The notes: generated by a model from the sequence alone, not told the origin. Counted from the first letter of the stretch, positions 40,855 through 51,606 are shown. The stretch is 64,000 nucleotides of DNA from Halomonas sp. S3-1-1 (GCF_023757625.1 NZ_JALGBZ010000006.1:62001-126000), one strand, 5' to 3'. Translations and numbers: made by a program.

Positions 40855-41912
40855 AGGTCTTTGCCGACCAGCTTGGCGGCCAGCTCGCCAAAAAATTGCC
40901 TCGGGCGGTGATCGTCGCCGGCGACGAGCCGCTTCAGCACCGTGACGCTTGCGACGCGGTGCGTTTGGCTGCGCGCGCCGCAGGTATCGAAGAGCGCGAA
41001 GTGCTTGATGTCGAGCCCAACTTTGCCTGGGGGCGGCTTCTAGAAACCGCCAGCAACCTGTCGCTGTTCGCCACCAGCAAGCTTTTGGAGCTGCGCCTTG
41101 GCCATCAGAAGCTCGGCCAGGAGGGCGCGAAGGCGCTCGCCCAGTACGCCGAGCTGATGGAGCAAAGCGACGATATCCTGCTGATCAGCATGGGCAAGCT
41201 CGACGCCAAACAGCAGAAAAGCGCCTGGTTCAAGGCGCTCGACAAGCACGGCCTGTTCGTACCGGTGTGGCCGGTGGACGCCTCCCGGCTTGGCTATTGG
41301 CTGCGTGACCGCGCCGGGCTTCACGGCGTGCAGATCGATTTGGACGCCGCGCGCCTTCTTGGCGAGCGCACCGAGGGTAACTTGCTCGCCGCCGACCAGG
41401 AGCTTCAAAAGCTCGCGCTGATCCACCCGCCGAATACGCGGCTCAATGTAGATAGCATCGCCGTAGGCGTCGAGGATAGCGCCCGCTTCGATGTCTTCAA
41501 CTTGGCCGATGCGTGTCTAAAAGGCGAGCCTCAGCGCGTCTCCCGTATCGTTACCGGGCTCAAAAGCGAAGGCGTAGAAGCGCCTATCGTGCTTTGGGCA
41601 CTGACCCGTGAGCTTCGAACGCTTTTATCACTGCACCAGCACTTGGATCAGGGACAAAGTTTCGAGCACGCCTGCAAAACGCAAAAGCCGATGATTTTCG
41701 ACAAGCGCCGCCCAGCCTATCAAAAGGCGATTAGCCGCCTGCCGATGAAACGTCTGCACAAGCTTCTGCTGATGGCCCAACGGCTGGATCTTGCAGTCAA
41801 GGGTGCCAGTGGCGTGCCTCTGTGGCCGGGCCTTCACGATTTGGCGATGACGATGGGCGGCGCGAAAGGTATACTCGCCGAAACCCCGTGGACCTACCGC
41901 ATTGGGGTTTAG
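40851..41912 (+). CDS. holA: DNA polymerase III subunit delta
   Basis: The clamp-loader subunit that opens the beta clamp. The 353 residues (E. coli 343) show the family opening KVFADQLGGQLAKKLPRAVIVAGDEPL and the C-terminal collar helices. The start codon is TTG, overlapping the lptE stop as TTGA. leuS-lptE-holA is a conserved gene order in gammaproteobacteria. Confidence 0.95.
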
Positions 41913-41992
41913 TCCGCCGCCTGCGCGTGACGCTTTCACACCGAACATCATTAAAAAAAGCGCTCAACGCTACTGTTAAAGGATCGAAGAAC

Positions 41993-42391
41993 ATGAAAAC
42001 CCTGCGTGCTACGCTGTCTGCCCTGCTGATTCTGGCGCTGGTTGTCACCAGCCTTCCGGTCATGGCCTCCGTCGACGCCTCTGACCGCGCCCTGATCTCC
42101 ACGCAGTCGGTGCTCGCCAGCGACGAAGCCGGCGCCGAGCGTCAGCGTATCAGCGACGTGCTCGCCCGCGCCGATGTCCAGCAGGCTCTTGTAAGCCAGG
42201 GCGTCGATCCGGTCGAGGTTCAGGCCCGCGTGGCCGCGCTTAGCGACAGCGAAGCTAAAGAGATGGCTCAGCGTTTGGACGAGCTTCCTGCCGGCGCCAG
42301 CGGCGTGGTCGGCGCGCTGTTTGCCGTGTTCATCATCCTGTTGATCACCGATATTCTCGGCCTCACCGACGTCTATCCGTTCACGCGCTAA
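41993..42391 (+). CDS. PA2779-like secreted or membrane protein
   Basis: A 132-residue protein with an N-terminal signal (KTLRATLSALLILALVVTSLPVMA), a helical middle (residues 45-95) and a C-terminal transmembrane helix (about 100-120, GVVGALFAVFIILLITDIL). It resembles the PA2779 family, which is regularly found before PA2778-type C39-like peptidases, and that partner follows 7 bp downstream here. The start is set by AAAGGA 10 bases upstream. Function is unknown; the pair suggests a peptidase with a small secreted partner or substrate. Confidence 0.85.
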   Translation: MKTLRATLSALLILALVVTSLPVMASVDASDRALISTQSVLASDEAGAERQRISDVLARADVQQALVSQGVDPVEVQARVAALSDSEAKEMAQRLDELPAGASGVVGALFAVFIILLITDILGLTDVYPFTR

Positions 42392-42398
42392 GCCTCTA

Positions 42399-43325
42399 AT
42401 GCAACGTCTTGCTTACTACGCCCGCACTGCGGGCGTTTTTGTACTCGCTCTTTGGCTCGCTGGCTGCGCGAGAAGCCCGGTGCTGCTCGAAAGTACGTAT
42501 CAAAACATCACGCCCCGCATCGAGCTTGTCGATGTGCCCTTCTTTGCCCAGAGCGACTACCAGTGCGGCCCGGCGAGTCTGGCCATGGTGCTCAACCACC
42601 AGGGCGTTGACATACGCATGGAGACACTGATTCGCGAGGTGTATTTGCCTGGCCGCGAAGGCAGCCTTCAGCCGGAAATGCTCGCCAGCGTCCGCCGTCA
42701 CGACTTGATCCCCTATGTGATCCGCCCGACCCTGGATGCGCTACTGCGCCACCTGGACGCGAATGAGCCGGTAGTGGTGATGCAGAACCTGGCGCTTCCT
42801 GTTTACCCGCTGTGGCACTACGCGGTCGCGATCGGCTATGACCTGTCCAACGAGCGGATGCTTCTGCGAAGCGGTGAACTCGAGCGTCATTCGCTCGCTT
42901 TCAGCCGTTTCGACGCGACCTGGGCGCGCAGCGAGCGCTGGGGATTCGTGGTCAAGGCGCCGGGAGAGCTGCCCGTCGATGTCTCGGCGCGCGGCGCGCT
43001 GAACGCCATTAGCGCGTTCGAGGCACTCAATGGCGCGGGTGCGGCGCTTCCCAGCTGGCAGGCGCTGGTCGAGCGCTATCCTGAAAGTGGCCTAGCCTGG
43101 TTCGCGCTGGGTAACGCCTTTTACGCCGAAGGCGAATCGGGCAGCGCCCGGCACGCGTTTGATGCCGCCACCCGCGCCGACCCGGAGCTGGGCGCGGCGT
43201 GGCTAAATCTCGGGCTGCTGTTGGCGCTCGATAACGAAAGCCAGGCCTCACAAGCGGCGCTGCGCCGCGCCGCGCGGTTGGAGGGCCCTTGGCAGGCGCG
43301 GGCCAGCGAGCTGTTGAACGACTGA
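42399..43325 (+). CDS. PA2778-like C39-family cysteine peptidase lipoprotein with TPR repeats
   Basis: A 308-residue envelope protein. The lipobox is LAGC with Cys23. A papain-like C39 domain follows, with catalytic Cys56 in DYQCGPASLAMVL and His140 in PLWHYAVAIGYD, as in bacteriocin-processing peptidases. After about residue 195, two TPR repeats are present (SGLAWFALGNAFYAEGE, LGAAWLNLGLLLAL). The physiological substrate is unknown; the upstream PA2779-like protein is a candidate partner. A terminator-like hairpin lies inside codons 7-14. Confidence 0.9.
   Translation: MQRLAYYARTAGVFVLALWLAGCARSPVLLESTYQNITPRIELVDVPFFAQSDYQCGPASLAMVLNHQGVDIRMETLIREVYLPGREGSLQPEMLASVRRHDLIPYVIRPTLDALLRHLDANEPVVVMQNLALPVYPLWHYAVAIGYDLSNERMLLRSGELERHSLAFSRFDATWARSERWGFVVKAPGELPVDVSARGALNAISAFEALNGAGAALPSWQALVERYPESGLAWFALGNAFYAEGESGSARHAFDAATRADPELGAAWLNLGLLLALDNESQASQAALRRAARLEGPWQARASELLND
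42418..42440 (+). other. Terminator-like hairpin inside the peptidase signal sequence
   Basis: Arms ACGCCCGC (42418-42425) and GCGGGCGT (42429-42436) have a 3-base loop and end in TTTT (42437-42440). The structure begins 27 bp after the stop of the upstream gene and lies within codons 7-14 of the downstream gene. It could act as a partial terminator that lowers expression of the peptidase, or be incidental. Confidence 0.55.
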
Positions 43326-43345
43326 CGCCGCCACCCACCAAAACG

Positions 43346-43369
43346 AAAAAGGGCCCAGCGGGCCCTTTT
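43346..43369. terminator. Bidirectional terminator between convergent peptidase gene and sthA
   Basis: The stem AAAAGGGCCC/GGGCCCTTTT has a 3-base loop and A/T runs on either side, between convergent genes ending at 43325 and 43387. Confidence 0.88.
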
Positions 43370-43386
43370 CGATAACAGGCGTTTAA

Positions 43387-44778
43387 TCAAAACACCCGAT
43401 TCAATCCGTTTTGCGCCGCCACCCGATAGGCTTCAGCCATGGTCGGGTAGTTAAAGGTCGTGCTCACGAAGTAGCGCAGCGTATTCGCCTCGCCGTCCTG
43501 TTGCATGATCGCCTGACCGATGTGAAGAATTTCCGAGGCCTGGTCACCGAAGCAGTGAATGCCAAGAATCTCCAGCGTATCCTGATGGAACAAAATCTTG
43601 AGCATGCCGACGGTATCGCCGGTAATCTGCGCCCGGGCGGTGTCCTTGAAAAACGCCTTGCCCACTTCGTAGGGCACCTTCGCCTCGGTCAGCTCGCGCT
43701 CGTTGGGTCCAAAGGAGCTGATTTCAGGGATGGTGTAAATGCCGGTCGGAATATCGGTGACGAAGCGATACTCCTTGTCGAGCAGCTCGTTACTCGAGTT
43801 CAGGCCCTGATCGTAGGCGGCACTGGCCAGGCTCGGCCAGCCGATTACATCCCCGGCGGCGTGAATATGCGGAAGCTCGGTGCGGTAGTGGTCGTCCACA
43901 CTGAGCTGGCCGCGGCCGTTGGGTTGTAGCCCGATATTCTCGAGGCCCAGCGAGTCGGTATTACCGGTGCGCCCGTTGGCCCACAAGAACGCGTCGGCGC
44001 GAATCTTCTTGCCAGATTTCAGGTACACTACGACGCCGGACTCGTCGGGCTCGACCCGGTCGTACTCCTCGTTATGACGAATCAGCACGCCGTGCTTTCG
44101 CAGATGGTACGACAGCGCATCGCTGATCTCGTCGTCCAAAAACGACAGCAAACTATCGCGACTGTTGATCAGGTCGACCTTGATACCGAGCCCGGAGAAG
44201 ATCGACGCGTACTCGCAGCCAATGACGCCGGCGCCGAAAATCACCATGGTGCGCGGCGTGTGCGCCATGGCAAGAATAGTGTCGGAGCAGTAGATGCGCG
44301 GATGGCTAAAGTCGATGTCACCCGGGCGATACGGGCGCGAGCCGGTCGCGATCACGAACTTCTTCGCCACCAGTTCCTCGACGCCTTCCTGTCGGTCGCG
44401 CACGATGAGCGTGTGCTCATCCTTGAAGCGCGCGGTGCCGTGAATCAGGTCGATGCGGTTACGCGCGTAAAAGGTGGTACGCATTTCGACCTGTTTATCG
44501 ATGGTATCGCGGGAGCGCTCCATGACGCGTGGGTAGGAGAACATGCGCGGCTCGCCGATGTCGCGAAACATGCGGTTAGTATTGAACGCCATGATCTGCT
44601 TGACCTGATGACGCAGCGCCTTGGAGGGGATGGTCCCCCAGTGGGTGCAGTTTCCGCCAACTTGGGGCTGCTTTTCGATGATGGCCACGCGCTGATCGTT
44701 CTTTGCCGCGTTGATGGCCGCGCTCTCACCTGCGGGGCCCGTCCCGATCACCACGACATCGTAATTGTGAACCGCCAT
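43387..44778 (-). CDS. sthA: Soluble pyridine nucleotide transhydrogenase
   Basis: A cytoplasmic FAD enzyme that transfers hydride between NADPH and NAD+. The 463 residues (E. coli 466) have the FAD-binding [13 protein letters not shown] and a second Rossmann motif [12 protein letters not shown]. At the site where related lipoamide dehydrogenases carry a redox disulfide it reads [13 protein letters not shown], with the second cysteine replaced by threonine, which is diagnostic for SthA. It lies beside nqrM and the Na+-NQR operon. Confidence 0.97.
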   Translation of the reverse strand: MAVHNYDVVVIGTGPAGESAAINAAKNDQRVAIIEKQPQVGGNCTHWGTIPSKALRHQVKQIMAFNTNRMFRDIGEPRMFSYPRVMERSRDTIDKQVEMRTTFYARNRIDLIHGTARFKDEHTLIVRDRQEGVEELVAKKFVIATGSRPYRPGDIDFSHPRIYCSDTILAMAHTPRTMVIFGAGVIGCEYASIFSGLGIKVDLINSRDSLLSFLDDEISDALSYHLRKHGVLIRHNEEYDRVEPDESGVVVYLKSGKKIRADAFLWANGRTGNTDSLGLENIGLQPNGRGQLSVDDHYRTELPHIHAAGDVIGWPSLASAAYDQGLNSSNELLDKEYRFVTDIPTGIYTIPEISSFGPNERELTEAKVPYEVGKAFFKDTARAQITGDTVGMLKILFHQDTLEILGIHCFGDQASEILHIGQAIMQQDGEANTLRYFVSTTFNYPTMAEAYRVAAQNGLNRVF

Positions 44779-44849
44779 ACCGTCTGCGTCTCCTCGATCC
44801 CATTGTCGCGCACGCTAACACGTGTGCGATCATATCTCTTGCGTATCGC

Positions 44850-45104
44850 TTAGCGCCGCGTAGCGTCGTAGCCAAGATCCGCGCCGCGGCTCTCGTCGCT
44901 TGCACGACGTAAGCTACCGCGCTTGCGGTTCTCTTCCTCGCAAACCTTGTCCTTTCCGCCGCAAATATCGCAGCCGTCCTTCATGCCGATCTGATTCAAG
45001 CCACCGCAGGAGCCTGCAATGGGCTTGCGCCCAACCAGCACGCCAACCGCCATCGCGGTCATGATCAGCGCCATGAAACCAAATACCAGTAGCCAAATAG
45101 CCAT
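44850..45104 (-). CDS. nqrM: Na+-NQR maturation protein NqrM
   Basis: An 84-residue protein (DUF539) needed for maturation of Na+-translocating NADH:quinone oxidoreductase, probably by delivering iron to the NqrD/NqrE centre. One N-terminal transmembrane helix (about 2-24) is followed by a cysteine cluster SCGG, DGCDICGG and KVC with four cysteines. An AGGAGG site fixes the start at 45104. It lies downstream of nqrF across 242 bp and has its own candidate promoter. Confidence 0.95.
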   Translation of the reverse strand: MAIWLLVFGFMALIMTAMAVGVLVGRKPIAGSCGGLNQIGMKDGCDICGGKDKVCEEENRKRGSLRRASDESRGADLGYDATRR

Positions 45105-45201
45105 TGAAACCTCCTGGGACGTTACCTGCTCTCGAGACAGTTGCGATAAGCAAAAGTGCCTCGAGGGCTTTAGTTCGTCGTTACTCAAGGTGTACGGCCT
45201 C

Positions 45202-45230
45202 ATTATACCGTAAATGCGGGGTATGATCAG
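45202..45230 (-). promoter_or_regulatory. Candidate promoter of nqrM
   Basis: The minus strand carries a perfect TATAAT (45202-45207) with a weak CTGATC -35 at 17-bp spacing (45225-45230), about 98 bp upstream of the nqrM ATG. Confidence 0.45.
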
Positions 45231-45293
45231 GCGGTAGGCCTTTTACTGACACTTGGTTGAACCTAGCTGATAGAAGCGGGCGTGTAGACGGTA

Positions 45294-45329
45294 CAAAATG
45301 AGCGGGGCCGGCCCATGGCCAGCCCCGCT
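45294..45329 (-). terminator. Candidate terminator of the nqr operon
   Basis: Arms AGCGGGGC (45301-45308) and GCCCCGCT (45322-45329) enclose a smaller GGCC pairing, followed on the minus strand by CATTTTG. The short T-run makes it weaker than the others. It lies 18 bp past the nqrF stop. Confidence 0.6.
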
Positions 45330-45346
45330 CTGCGTACATCGACTTA

Positions 45347-46579
45347 TTAACCGCCGAAGTCGTCCAGCATGATGTTCTCAGGCTCGACGCCCATATCGAG
45401 CAGAAGCTTGATAACCGAGGCGTTCATCATGGGCGGACCGCACATGTAGTACTCGCAGTCCTCCGGCGCCGGGTGATCCTTCAGGTACTCTTCGTAGAGC
45501 ACGTTATGAATGAAGCCCGTTGCCCCTTCCCAGTTATCTTCCGGTAGCGGATCGGAAAGCGCCAGGTGCCATTCGAAGTTCGGGAACTCCTCGGCCAGCT
45601 GATCGTACTCCTCGTTGTAGAACGTTTCGCGCCAGGAGCGCGCGCCGTACCAAAACGAAATTTTACGATCGGTCTTCAAACGCTTCAGCTGATCGAAGAT
45701 ATGGCTGCGCATCGGCGCCATGCCGGCACCGCCGCCGATGAAAATCATTTCGGCGTCGGTGTCCTTGGCAAAGAACTCACCAAACGGCCCCATGACTTCC
45801 ACCTTATCGCCCTCTTTTAAGCTGAAGACGTAGGTCGACATCAAGCCCGGCGGGTGGTCCGATTTGGGCGGCGGCGTCGCGATACGGATGTTGAACTTGA
45901 GAAGGCCTTTCTCTTCCGGGTAGTTCGCCATCGAGTAGGCGCGGATGACCTCTTCGTTGTTCTTGTGCCGAACGTCGAACAGATTGAACTGCTCCCAGTC
46001 GCCGCGATACTCCTCTTCGATATCGAAATCCGAGAACTTGATATCGTAAGGCGGAGCCACCAACTGCACGTAGCCACCGGCGCGGAAGGCTACTTCTTCG
46101 CCTTCGGGAAGCTTCAGGTTCAGCTCCTTGATGAAGGTCGCAACGTTGGGGTTCGCGGTGACTTCGCACTCCCACTTCTTGACGCCGAACACTTCCTCGG
46201 GTACTTCGATCTTCATGTCCTGCTTGACCGGCACCTGGCAGGACAAACGCCAGCCTTCCTTCTTCTCGCGCATGGTGAAGTGCGACTCTTCGGTCGGCAG
46301 AATCGAGCCACCGCCCTCTTCCACGCGACATTTGCACTGCGCGCAGGAGCCGCCGCCGCCACAGGCGGAAGAGAGGAAAATGCCGTTGGCCGCCAGAGTG
46401 TTCAAAAGCTTGCCGCCGGCCTGGGTCTTCAGGGTGTTCTCGGGGTCGTCGTTGACTTCAATCGTCACGTCCCCGCTACTCACGAGCTTGCTGCGCGCTG
46501 CCAGAATGATCGCCGTCAAGCTGATGACGATGACCGTGAACATGACAACACCGAGCAAGATGATGGATGTATCAACCAT
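45347..46579 (-). CDS. nqrF: Na+-NQR subunit F, NADH-oxidising
   Basis: Accepts electrons from NADH through FAD and passes them to a 2Fe-2S centre. An N-terminal transmembrane helix (about 5-27) precedes a ferredoxin domain with cluster cysteines Cys73, Cys79, Cys82 and Cys114. The FAD/NADH reductase domain carries RAYSMANYP and [12 protein letters not shown]. The 410 residues match V. cholerae NqrF (408). It is the last gene of nqrABCDEF, 61 bp after nqrE. Confidence 0.98.
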   Translation of the reverse strand: MVDTSIILLGVVMFTVIVISLTAIILAARSKLVSSGDVTIEVNDDPENTLKTQAGGKLLNTLAANGIFLSSACGGGGSCAQCKCRVEEGGGSILPTEESHFTMREKKEGWRLSCQVPVKQDMKIEVPEEVFGVKKWECEVTANPNVATFIKELNLKLPEGEEVAFRAGGYVQLVAPPYDIKFSDFDIEEEYRGDWEQFNLFDVRHKNNEEVIRAYSMANYPEEKGLLKFNIRIATPPPKSDHPPGLMSTYVFSLKEGDKVEVMGPFGEFFAKDTDAEMIFIGGGAGMAPMRSHIFDQLKRLKTDRKISFWYGARSWRETFYNEEYDQLAEEFPNFEWHLALSDPLPEDNWEGATGFIHNVLYEEYLKDHPAPEDCEYYMCGPPMMNASVIKLLLDMGVEPENIMLDDFGG

Positions 46580-46640
46580 GTCGGTTTCCTATTGCTGAGG
46601 GTGACCTCGACGACGAGGCGCCGCCGAGGTCACCGGCCGA

Positions 46641-47258
46641 TTAAAGCTGAATGCCTGAGAAGGACATGAAGCCCAGGGACATCAAGCCAACGGTGATGAA
46701 CGTAATACCCAGACCCTGCAGGCCGCCGGGAACGTCGCTGTACTTCAGCTTTTCGCGGATACCCGCAAGCGCGGCGATCGCCAACGCCCAGCCGGTACCG
46801 GCGCCGAAGCCATACACCACGGCCTCACCGAAGTTGTAGTTACGCTCGACCATGAACAGGACGCCACCGAGGATGGCGCAGTTTACGGTAATCAGCGGCA
46901 GGAAAACGCCCAGCGCGTTGTAGAGCGACGGTACGTACTTGTCCAGAAACATCTCCATGATCTGAACCAGTGCGGCGATGACGCCAATATAAGAGAGCAG
47001 ACCCAAAAACGACAGGTCGATGTTCTCGGCACCGCTAATACCGGTCCAGGTCAGCGCGCCTTCCTGAAGCAGGTAGGTGTAGACCAGATTGTTGACCGGC
47101 ACGGTGACGGTCAGTACGACGATGACCGCAATACCCAGACCAATGGCCGAGGAGACCTTCTTCGAAACCGCCAAAAACGTACACATGCCCAAAAAGAAAG
47201 CGAGTGCCATGTTTTCGACGAACACCGAAGCGACGAAAAGGCTTAGATAGTGTTCCAT
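46641..47258 (-). CDS. nqrE: Na+-NQR subunit E
   Basis: An integral membrane subunit with six helices that pairs with NqrD around an intramembrane iron centre. The two cluster cysteines lie in [10 protein letters not shown] (Cys26) and [11 protein letters not shown] (about Cys120), in inverted half-repeats, as in V. cholerae. The 205 residues are slightly longer than usual (198). It starts 1 bp after the nqrD stop. Confidence 0.97.
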   Translation of the reverse strand: MEHYLSLFVASVFVENMALAFFLGMCTFLAVSKKVSSAIGLGIAVIVVLTVTVPVNNLVYTYLLQEGALTWTGISGAENIDLSFLGLLSYIGVIAALVQIMEMFLDKYVPSLYNALGVFLPLITVNCAILGGVLFMVERNYNFGEAVVYGFGAGTGWALAIAALAGIREKLKYSDVPGGLQGLGITFITVGLMSLGFMSFSGIQL

Positions 47259-47259
47259 G

Positions 47260-47934
47260 TTACACGGCCTCCTTCGGCTTGGTGTTTTCCTTCATCTTGA
47301 ACTCGTTCTCCTCGACCTGCTCCGGGTTGATCGAGCGCAGTACCCAGATCAAAAGACCGATGATGAAGAACGCGGACGGCGGCAGCAGCAGCAAGCCGTT
47401 ACCGATATACCAGCCCCCATCTTGTACGGTCGGCAACACGGTGAAACCGAACACGCTGCCAGCACCCAGAAGCTCGCGGAAGAAACCCACGACCATCAGC
47501 ACGAAGCCGTAACCCAAGCCATTACCAATACCGTCGAGAAACGACATGCCCGGCGTGTTGGACATGGCGAAGCCTTCGGCGCGGCCCATCACGATGCAGT
47601 TGGTGATGATCAGACCAACGAACACCGAGAGCTGCTTGGACATCTCGTAGGCGTAGGCTTTGAGGATCTGATCGACCACGATGACCAGCGACGCGATGAT
47701 CGTCATCTGCACGATGATCCGGATCGCGGAGGGGATGTGATTACGAATCAGCGAGACGAACAGATTCGAAAGCGAGGTAACGAAGATAACCGCCAACGCC
47801 ATGACCAGCGATACGCTCATGCTGGTAGTGACCGCCAGCGCCGAGCAGATCCCCAGAATTTGCAGTGCGATGGGGTTGTTCTGGAATATGGGCGCGGTCA
47901 ACACGCCCTTTGCATTTACATCCGCCATGATCAA
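47260..47934 (-). CDS. nqrD: Na+-NQR subunit D
   Basis: The six-helix membrane subunit homologous to NqrE. The conserved cysteines appear in [11 protein letters not shown] and [11 protein letters not shown]. The 224 residues include a polar C-terminal tail. The ATG overlaps the nqrC stop by 4 bp, which gives translational coupling. Confidence 0.97.
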   Translation of the reverse strand: MIMADVNAKGVLTAPIFQNNPIALQILGICSALAVTTSMSVSLVMALAVIFVTSLSNLFVSLIRNHIPSAIRIIVQMTIIASLVIVVDQILKAYAYEMSKQLSVFVGLIITNCIVMGRAEGFAMSNTPGMSFLDGIGNGLGYGFVLMVVGFFRELLGAGSVFGFTVLPTVQDGGWYIGNGLLLLPPSAFFIIGLLIWVLRSINPEQVEENEFKMKENTKPKEAV

Positions 47935-48752
47935 GCCCCCTCAACGTCGTTGAAGTTGGTGTCGGTATCTTCGGCGTCATCTGGCTCGGCGTTTTCACGA
48001 AAACGCGCCAGATACGGGCCAAAGCCCTCTTCGCTGAGCCAGAATTGCAGCATGTTGGTCACGCCGTTACTGGTTAGCGTGGCGCCGGACAGCGCATCCA
48101 CTTCGTACTCGCTGCTGGCGCCGCCCTTGGTCAGGTGGATCTCCGGCGACAGGTCACCCTCGTCGTCATAGATCTTTTTACCTTCCCACTGGGCCTGCCA
48201 GCGCGGGTTGTTCACTTCCGCGCCGAGCCCGGGCGTTTCGCTGTGCTCGTAGTAGGTGATACTCACGATGGTGTTGCCGTCGCCTTCCACGGACAAAAAG
48301 CCGCGCATACGGCCCCACAGGCCCTGGCCGCGAATCGGCAGCACGATCTGCTCAGGGCTGTCGGGATCACCTACAAGATAGACGGTCGAATAGTTTTCGA
48401 CCCGCGAAAGACCGGCGATGTCACGATCACCAGAGAGCGTGCGGCCAGTGGCCGGGTCACGCGAGGCTTCGAAACCGTCGTACTCGTCGGCGTCATACTT
48501 ATCGGTGTACTCACCGGTTTCGAGCTCGACGACGCGCCCGGTGATCTGCTCGTTGAATGCCTCTTCGACATCCATCCCCGGCTCGTAAAGCTTGGCCACG
48601 TTGAGGATGTTGGTTTTACGGTCGAGCTCCTGGTTGAGCTGCTGGGTGGGGCGAAGCGCCACCGCGGCCGTCGACACGATCACCGAACAGACGATACATA
48701 GCGAAAACGCCACGATCAGAATTTTCTTGATGGAGTTATTACCTTGTGCCAT
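47931..48752 (-). CDS. nqrC: Na+-NQR subunit C with covalent FMN
   Basis: A membrane-anchored subunit whose FMN is joined by a phosphoester bond to Thr225 in the SGAT motif (222-225, [10 protein letters not shown]). One transmembrane helix (about 9-33) precedes a periplasmic domain. The 273 residues are close to V. cholerae (257). The attachment needs the flavin transferase ApbE, which is not in this window. It overlaps nqrB by one base and nqrD by four. Confidence 0.97.
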   Translation of the reverse strand: MAQGNNSIKKILIVAFSLCIVCSVIVSTAAVALRPTQQLNQELDRKTNILNVAKLYEPGMDVEEAFNEQITGRVVELETGEYTDKYDADEYDGFEASRDPATGRTLSGDRDIAGLSRVENYSTVYLVGDPDSPEQIVLPIRGQGLWGRMRGFLSVEGDGNTIVSITYYEHSETPGLGAEVNNPRWQAQWEGKKIYDDEGDLSPEIHLTKGGASSEYEVDALSGATLTSNGVTNMLQFWLSEEGFGPYLARFRENAEPDDAEDTDTNFNDVEGA

Positions 48753-49975
48753 TAGGCAGTCTCCTCGGCCGGTGCACCGACGCGCTTCTTGCGCCGTTTG
48801 ACATTGGCCTGGACGAAGAAGTAATCGATCAAGGGTGCGAACAGGTTAGAGAACAGGATCGCCAGCATGATGCCTTCCGGAAAGGCCGGGTTCACCACGC
48901 GGATCAATACCGTCATTACACCGATCAGTGCACCAAAGACCAAGCGGCCCTGGTTGGTCATCGAAGCCGATACCGGATCGGTCGCCATGAACACCATGCC
49001 GAAAGCGAAGCCGCCGATGACCAGATGCCAGTACCAGGGCATGGCGAACATCGGGTTGGAGTCAGAGCCGATCAGGTTGAACAGCGTGCTGGTGATCACC
49101 ATGCCGAGGAACACCCCGAGCATGATTCGCCAGTTCGCGATCTTGGTCCAGAGCAGCACCGCTGCGCCGATAAATATCGCAAGCGTCGATACCTCGCCCA
49201 CCGACCCCGGGATGAAGCCAAGGAAGGCGTCCGTCCAGCTGAAGGTGTTGGCAAGCGTATCCATACCGTCCTGATACGCCATGGAGAGCGCGGTCGCACC
49301 GGTATAGCCGTCGGCGGCGACCCAAACGCTGTCACCGGAGATCTGCGCCGGGTAGGCGAAGTACAAAAACGCACGGCCGGTCAGCGCCGGGTTGAGGAAG
49401 TTCTTGCCCGTACCGCCGAAGATCTCCTTACCGATGACGACGCCGAAGGTGATACCCAGCGCCACCTGCCAAAGCGGGATGGTGGCCGGCAAAATCAAGG
49501 CGTAGAGCACTGAGGTCACGAAGAAGCCTTCGTTCACCTCGTGGCCGCGCTTGATCGCGAACAGCACTTCCCAGAAACCGCCCACGGCGAACGTTACGAG
49601 ATAAATCGGCAAAAAGTAGGTCGCGCCGAGCACGAAGTTCGCCCAGAAACTGCCCGGGTCGTGACCGCCGGCCACCGCCATCATGATCGCTTCGCGCCAG
49701 CCGCCCATGGAAGCGTAGCCTGCATCGATGGCCACGTTGGCCTGCCAGCCGGCGTTCCACATGCCAAAGAACATGGCCGGGAACGTACACATCCAAACGG
49801 TGATCATGATCCGCTTGAGATCGATACCGTCGCGGATATGAGCGGTGGTCTTGGCCACGCTCGGCGGCGAATAGAAAATGGTGTCGACCGCTTCATAAAG
49901 CGGGTAGAACTTCTCGTATTTGCCGCCCTTGTGGAAGTGCGGCTCGAGCGTGTCGAGTGTCTGTCGAATACCCAT
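48752..49975 (-). CDS. nqrB: Na+-NQR subunit B with covalent FMN
   Basis: The main membrane subunit, with about ten helices, forming the Na+ path and quinone site. The second covalent FMN site is a TGAT motif at 225-228 ([10 protein letters not shown]), with Thr228 as the attachment residue. The 407 residues match the family (V. cholerae 415). It starts 1 bp after the nqrA stop. Confidence 0.97.
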   Translation of the reverse strand: MGIRQTLDTLEPHFHKGGKYEKFYPLYEAVDTIFYSPPSVAKTTAHIRDGIDLKRIMITVWMCTFPAMFFGMWNAGWQANVAIDAGYASMGGWREAIMMAVAGGHDPGSFWANFVLGATYFLPIYLVTFAVGGFWEVLFAIKRGHEVNEGFFVTSVLYALILPATIPLWQVALGITFGVVIGKEIFGGTGKNFLNPALTGRAFLYFAYPAQISGDSVWVAADGYTGATALSMAYQDGMDTLANTFSWTDAFLGFIPGSVGEVSTLAIFIGAAVLLWTKIANWRIMLGVFLGMVITSTLFNLIGSDSNPMFAMPWYWHLVIGGFAFGMVFMATDPVSASMTNQGRLVFGALIGVMTVLIRVVNPAFPEGIMLAILFSNLFAPLIDYFFVQANVKRRKKRVGAPAEETA

Positions 49976-49976
49976 A

Positions 49977-51326
49977 TCAGGCCTCTTTCTCGATCATGGT
50001 GAGGTTGTCACGCAGGATAGGGCCATACTCGTACTTGCCGGGACACGCGTAGGTGCAAAGCGCGAGGTCTTCCTCGTCGAGCTCCAGGCACCCAAGGTCC
50101 ATGGCAGATTCGATGTCACCCACGATCAGCGACCGCAGAAGCTGGGTCGGCATCATGTCCAACGGCATAACCCGCTCGTAGTTGCCCACCGGCACCATCG
50201 CCCGCTCGGAGCCATTGGTGGAGGTGGTCGGCGCGAAGTTGTTAAGCCCCTTGAACTTGGACAGATAAATGCCCATGACCGAGTGGCGGTTCGTGCCGGG
50301 CGAAAGCCATCCCATGAAGGTACGCTTGTTACCCTCTTCGAGTAGACTCACCTGATTGTGAAAGCGGCCGAGATAGGTCAGCTTGCCTTCGGCGGCAAAC
50401 CCTGAGAACACGGAGCCGGAAATGATCCGCGTGCCGTGCGGCTCGATCACCTCGCCTTCGAAAAGCTCGTCAAGGTTCGCGCCAATGCGCGTACGAACCA
50501 GACGCGGCTTTTCAGAGCGCGGGCCGCCCACGGCTACGATCCGGCTAACATCGAGCTTGCCTTCAGAGAACAACTTGCCGAAAGCGATCACGTCCTGATA
50601 GCCGATGTGCCACACGCTCTTATGCAGCGCGACCGGTGACAGGTAATGAATGTGCGTGCCGACCAGCCCCGCCGGGTGCGGACCCTTGAAACTTTCGGTC
50701 TTAACACCGTCGATATCGCCACCGGGAATGGAGGCGTTTTCACCCGTGCACAGAAAAACGTTGCCCTCGGTCAGGCGGGTTAGCACCTTGAGGCCGTCTT
50801 CGAATGCCTGGGTATTTTCGTTAATGATGACACCGGGGTCAGCGCTAAGCGGATGGGTATCCACAGCGGTGACGAAGATGTCGGAAGGGATCGCATCGAG
50901 CGCCGGCGTGCGCGAGAAGGGTCGCGTACGCAGCGCCGTCCAAAGCCCCGTTTCGACCAGTTGGTCGACGACCAACTGGCGGTCGAGAGTGGCCAGTGAA
51001 TCGCGATCGTGAGAAGCGAAGGTCATCGCTTCTTCGGTTTCGTCGACCTTGATGACCACAGAGAGTAAACGTCTTTTTTCGCCACGGTTAATGGCTACCA
51101 CTTCACCGCCGGCCGGAGCGGTAAAGCGCACCCCTTCCGTTTTCTTGTCGGTGAACAGTAGCTGGCCCAGTTTGACCTTATCCCCTTCCTGAACTTCCAT
51201 GGTTGGCTTCATGCCAACGTAGTCAGTACCCAGGATGGCCACATGGCGCACTGGCTGCGCATCGTCGATACGCTGCTCAGGCGCTCCCGTGATGGGAAGA
51301 TCCAGGCCTTTTTTGACTTCGATCAT
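49977..51326 (-). CDS. nqrA: Na+-NQR subunit A
   Basis: The peripheral cytoplasmic subunit of the complex, 449 residues (V. cholerae 446). The family opening [17 protein letters not shown] and an internal [13 protein letters not shown] segment are present. It is the first gene of the operon, and a good promoter lies about 140 bp upstream, so the mRNA has a long leader of some 135 bases. Confidence 0.97.
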   Translation of the reverse strand: MIEVKKGLDLPITGAPEQRIDDAQPVRHVAILGTDYVGMKPTMEVQEGDKVKLGQLLFTDKKTEGVRFTAPAGGEVVAINRGEKRRLLSVVIKVDETEEAMTFASHDRDSLATLDRQLVVDQLVETGLWTALRTRPFSRTPALDAIPSDIFVTAVDTHPLSADPGVIINENTQAFEDGLKVLTRLTEGNVFLCTGENASIPGGDIDGVKTESFKGPHPAGLVGTHIHYLSPVALHKSVWHIGYQDVIAFGKLFSEGKLDVSRIVAVGGPRSEKPRLVRTRIGANLDELFEGEVIEPHGTRIISGSVFSGFAAEGKLTYLGRFHNQVSLLEEGNKRTFMGWLSPGTNRHSVMGIYLSKFKGLNNFAPTTSTNGSERAMVPVGNYERVMPLDMMPTQLLRSLIVGDIESAMDLGCLELDEEDLALCTYACPGKYEYGPILRDNLTMIEKEA

Positions 51327-51467
51327 AGTCTCGCCCAGTTGATGGATCGGATATACGAAGGTAAGGGGTTCGAATGCTTCTTTTCTGCATAGAGATTTTT
51401 TGTTGGCTGTGCAGATTGTTACCAGTCAGGCCCAAGCAAGCTTGAACCACCCCGAAAAATCTACCGT

Positions 51468-51496
51468 ATTATAAAGATAAGCGCGGCCAATGACCA
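51468..51496 (-). promoter_or_regulatory. Candidate promoter of nqrABCDEF
   Basis: On the minus strand TGGTCA (51491-51496, 4/6) lies 17 bp from a perfect TATAAT (51468-51473), 142 bp before nqrA. Confidence 0.55.
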
Positions 51497-51554
51497 CATC
51501 CACCACTGTCGCCTAAAGTGCTATATACATATACATTCAGGTTTATTTACCCAT

Positions 51555-51582
51555 AAAAAAACGCCACCTTACGGCGGCGTTT
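51555..51582 (-). terminator. Terminator of the GAPDH gene
   Basis: Arms AAACGCCACC and GGCGGCGTTT (51559-51568, 51573-51582) pair with one mismatch and a 4-base loop. A T-run follows on the minus strand, 24 bp past the stop. Confidence 0.82.
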
Positions 51583-51606
51583 GAGGCGTTGAGCGCTGCG
51601 AGTGCG

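Noticed and set aside
51360..51380. GGTTCGAATGC, resembling a tRNA T-loop
   Set aside because: No matching acceptor, D or anticodon arms could be folded around it.
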